The notes beneath the pieces are model-generated. The model made no database searches. It worked only from the letters and a program-made list of their open reading frames with translations, and had not been told where the DNA came from. A stretch of DNA of 15,034 nucleotides from a bacterium. Lineage in GTDB: Bacteria; Patescibacteriota; Minisyncoccia; Portnoybacterales; JAGGTM01. Positions 14,567 through 15,034 of the stretch are shown in pieces. Made by a program: the position numbers and the translations under genes. Within the stretch, counting starts at the first letter, position 1. Each line of letters opens with the position of its first letter. The stretch covers positions 1 through 15,034 of the forward strand of contig JAGGTM010000014.1 in NCBI GenBank assembly GCA_021163745.1. Direction: 5' to 3'.

Positions 14567-15034
14567 ATGGATAATGAGATTAAGGAGTATATTAAGGAAC
14601 AAATAGGAAAAATAGAGAAAAAGCTTGAGGAATTTACAGAAAGGATTACAGGTAAAGAAAAAGAGGAGGTAAAAACAGCGCTAGGCAGATGGGATAGACT
14701 CAAAGCAAAATTTCAGCAGTTTTTAGGATGGATAGGAGTTATTATTTCTATTATTCTTTTTTGTTTGATTTGGTTTATTGGCTGGTTAATAGAAGTTTCT
14801 AAAAGAGTTGTTGTTCCCACTGTGTCCAGAGAATATTTGGGGATTTTAGGGGTTTTAGCAGTTATTCTTTTTATTTATTATGCCAACAAGTGGTATTATG
14901 CTGAGCCGCGGGATAAAAGCATTGAGGAAAAAGAAAGAGTGGCAAGGTTAAAATTGATAGGAATTCTAATGATGCTCTTTGCTGGAACTTTAGTTTTCTG
15001 GTTCATTCTTTATGTGTTCTTTGTGTATTTTGTA
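14567..15034 (+). CDS. Membrane protein with N-terminal coiled coil, partner of the SPFH-like gene (3' end outside window)
   Basis: An open frame of 156 codons runs from the ATG at 14567 to the window end without a stop. It is preceded by an excellent Shine-Dalgarno, GGAGGTGA (14553-14560), 6 bases before the ATG. That site includes the last base of the upstream stop codon, so the two genes are translationally linked. The N-terminal 50 residues are charged and helical (EIKEYIKEQIGKIEKKLEEF, then TGKEKEEV). Three hydrophobic helices follow: about residues 58-77 (IGVIISIILFCLIWFIGWLI), 90-105 (YLGILGVLAVILFIYY) and 130-156. I do not recognise a family. Its place suggests a membrane partner of the SPFH-like protein. 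Confidence 0.75.
   Translation, partial: MDNEIKEYIKEQIGKIEKKLEEFTERITGKEKEEVKTALGRWDRLKAKFQQFLGWIGVIISIILFCLIWFIGWLIEVSKRVVVPTVSREYLGILGVLAVILFIYYANKWYYAEPRDKSIEEKERVARLKLIGILMMLFAGTLVFWFILYVFFVYFV

Overview
This AT-rich window (clearly well under 40% G+C by eye) looks like a chromosomal replication-origin region from a small-genome bacterium, most likely Candidatus Patescibacteria/CPR (Parcubacteria-like). The lineage is inferred from compact gene spacing, many starts without a Shine-Dalgarno, a T4SS-pilin-like small membrane protein, a stand-alone YebC-RuvC pair, and intergenic families of degenerate repeats (TTCGCG..AATTAG and CAAAATTCAAAATCC types) that I associate from memory with such genomes. 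No ribosomal RNA, tRNA or phylogenetic marker is present to prove it. TGA behaves as a stop and tryptophan is TGG, so the recoded CPR lineages are unlikely.

Layout from the left. A partial T4SS-pilin-like gene and tsaE lie on the minus strand and overlap by 8 bases. Divergent from them are yebC and ruvC (plus), separated by a repeat array that reaches into the last codons of yebC. Next on plus come a seven-helix membrane protein of the UUP1/7TM family, an ATP-grasp ligase fused to a retropepsin-like protease, a 140-210 base highly structured intergenic element, and a second, RimK-like ATP-grasp ligase fused to a RimI-like acetyltransferase. A flippase-like membrane protein (LPG synthase TM family, minus) and a class A penicillin-binding protein (plus) follow, divergent from a 44-base gap.

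The right third is the origin region. A DciA/DUF721-like gene, dnaN and dnaA are all on minus, with about 435 bases of hairpins and a 243-base imperfect inverted repeat between dnaN and the DciA-like gene. Upstream of dnaA lie an AT-rich stretch and three DnaA-box matches spaced one helical turn apart. A consensus-like promoter beyond them drives an SPFH/band-7-like membrane protein and a co-transcribed membrane protein that runs off the window. Base skew flips here: genes right of the boxes are G-rich on plus, while plus-strand genes far to the left are C-rich (lagging strand). This supports an origin at about 13.0-13.13 kb.

Functionally the window combines replication initiation (DnaA, beta clamp, DciA-like loader), recombination and translation housekeeping (RuvC, TsaE, YebC), and envelope work (PBP1A-type synthase, flippase-like protein, SPFH-like protein). 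The least explained part is the 2160-5755 block: a 7TM protein plus two peptide-bond-type ligases, one carrying its own protease and the other its own acetyltransferase. It could form a peptide-tagging or envelope-modification system.
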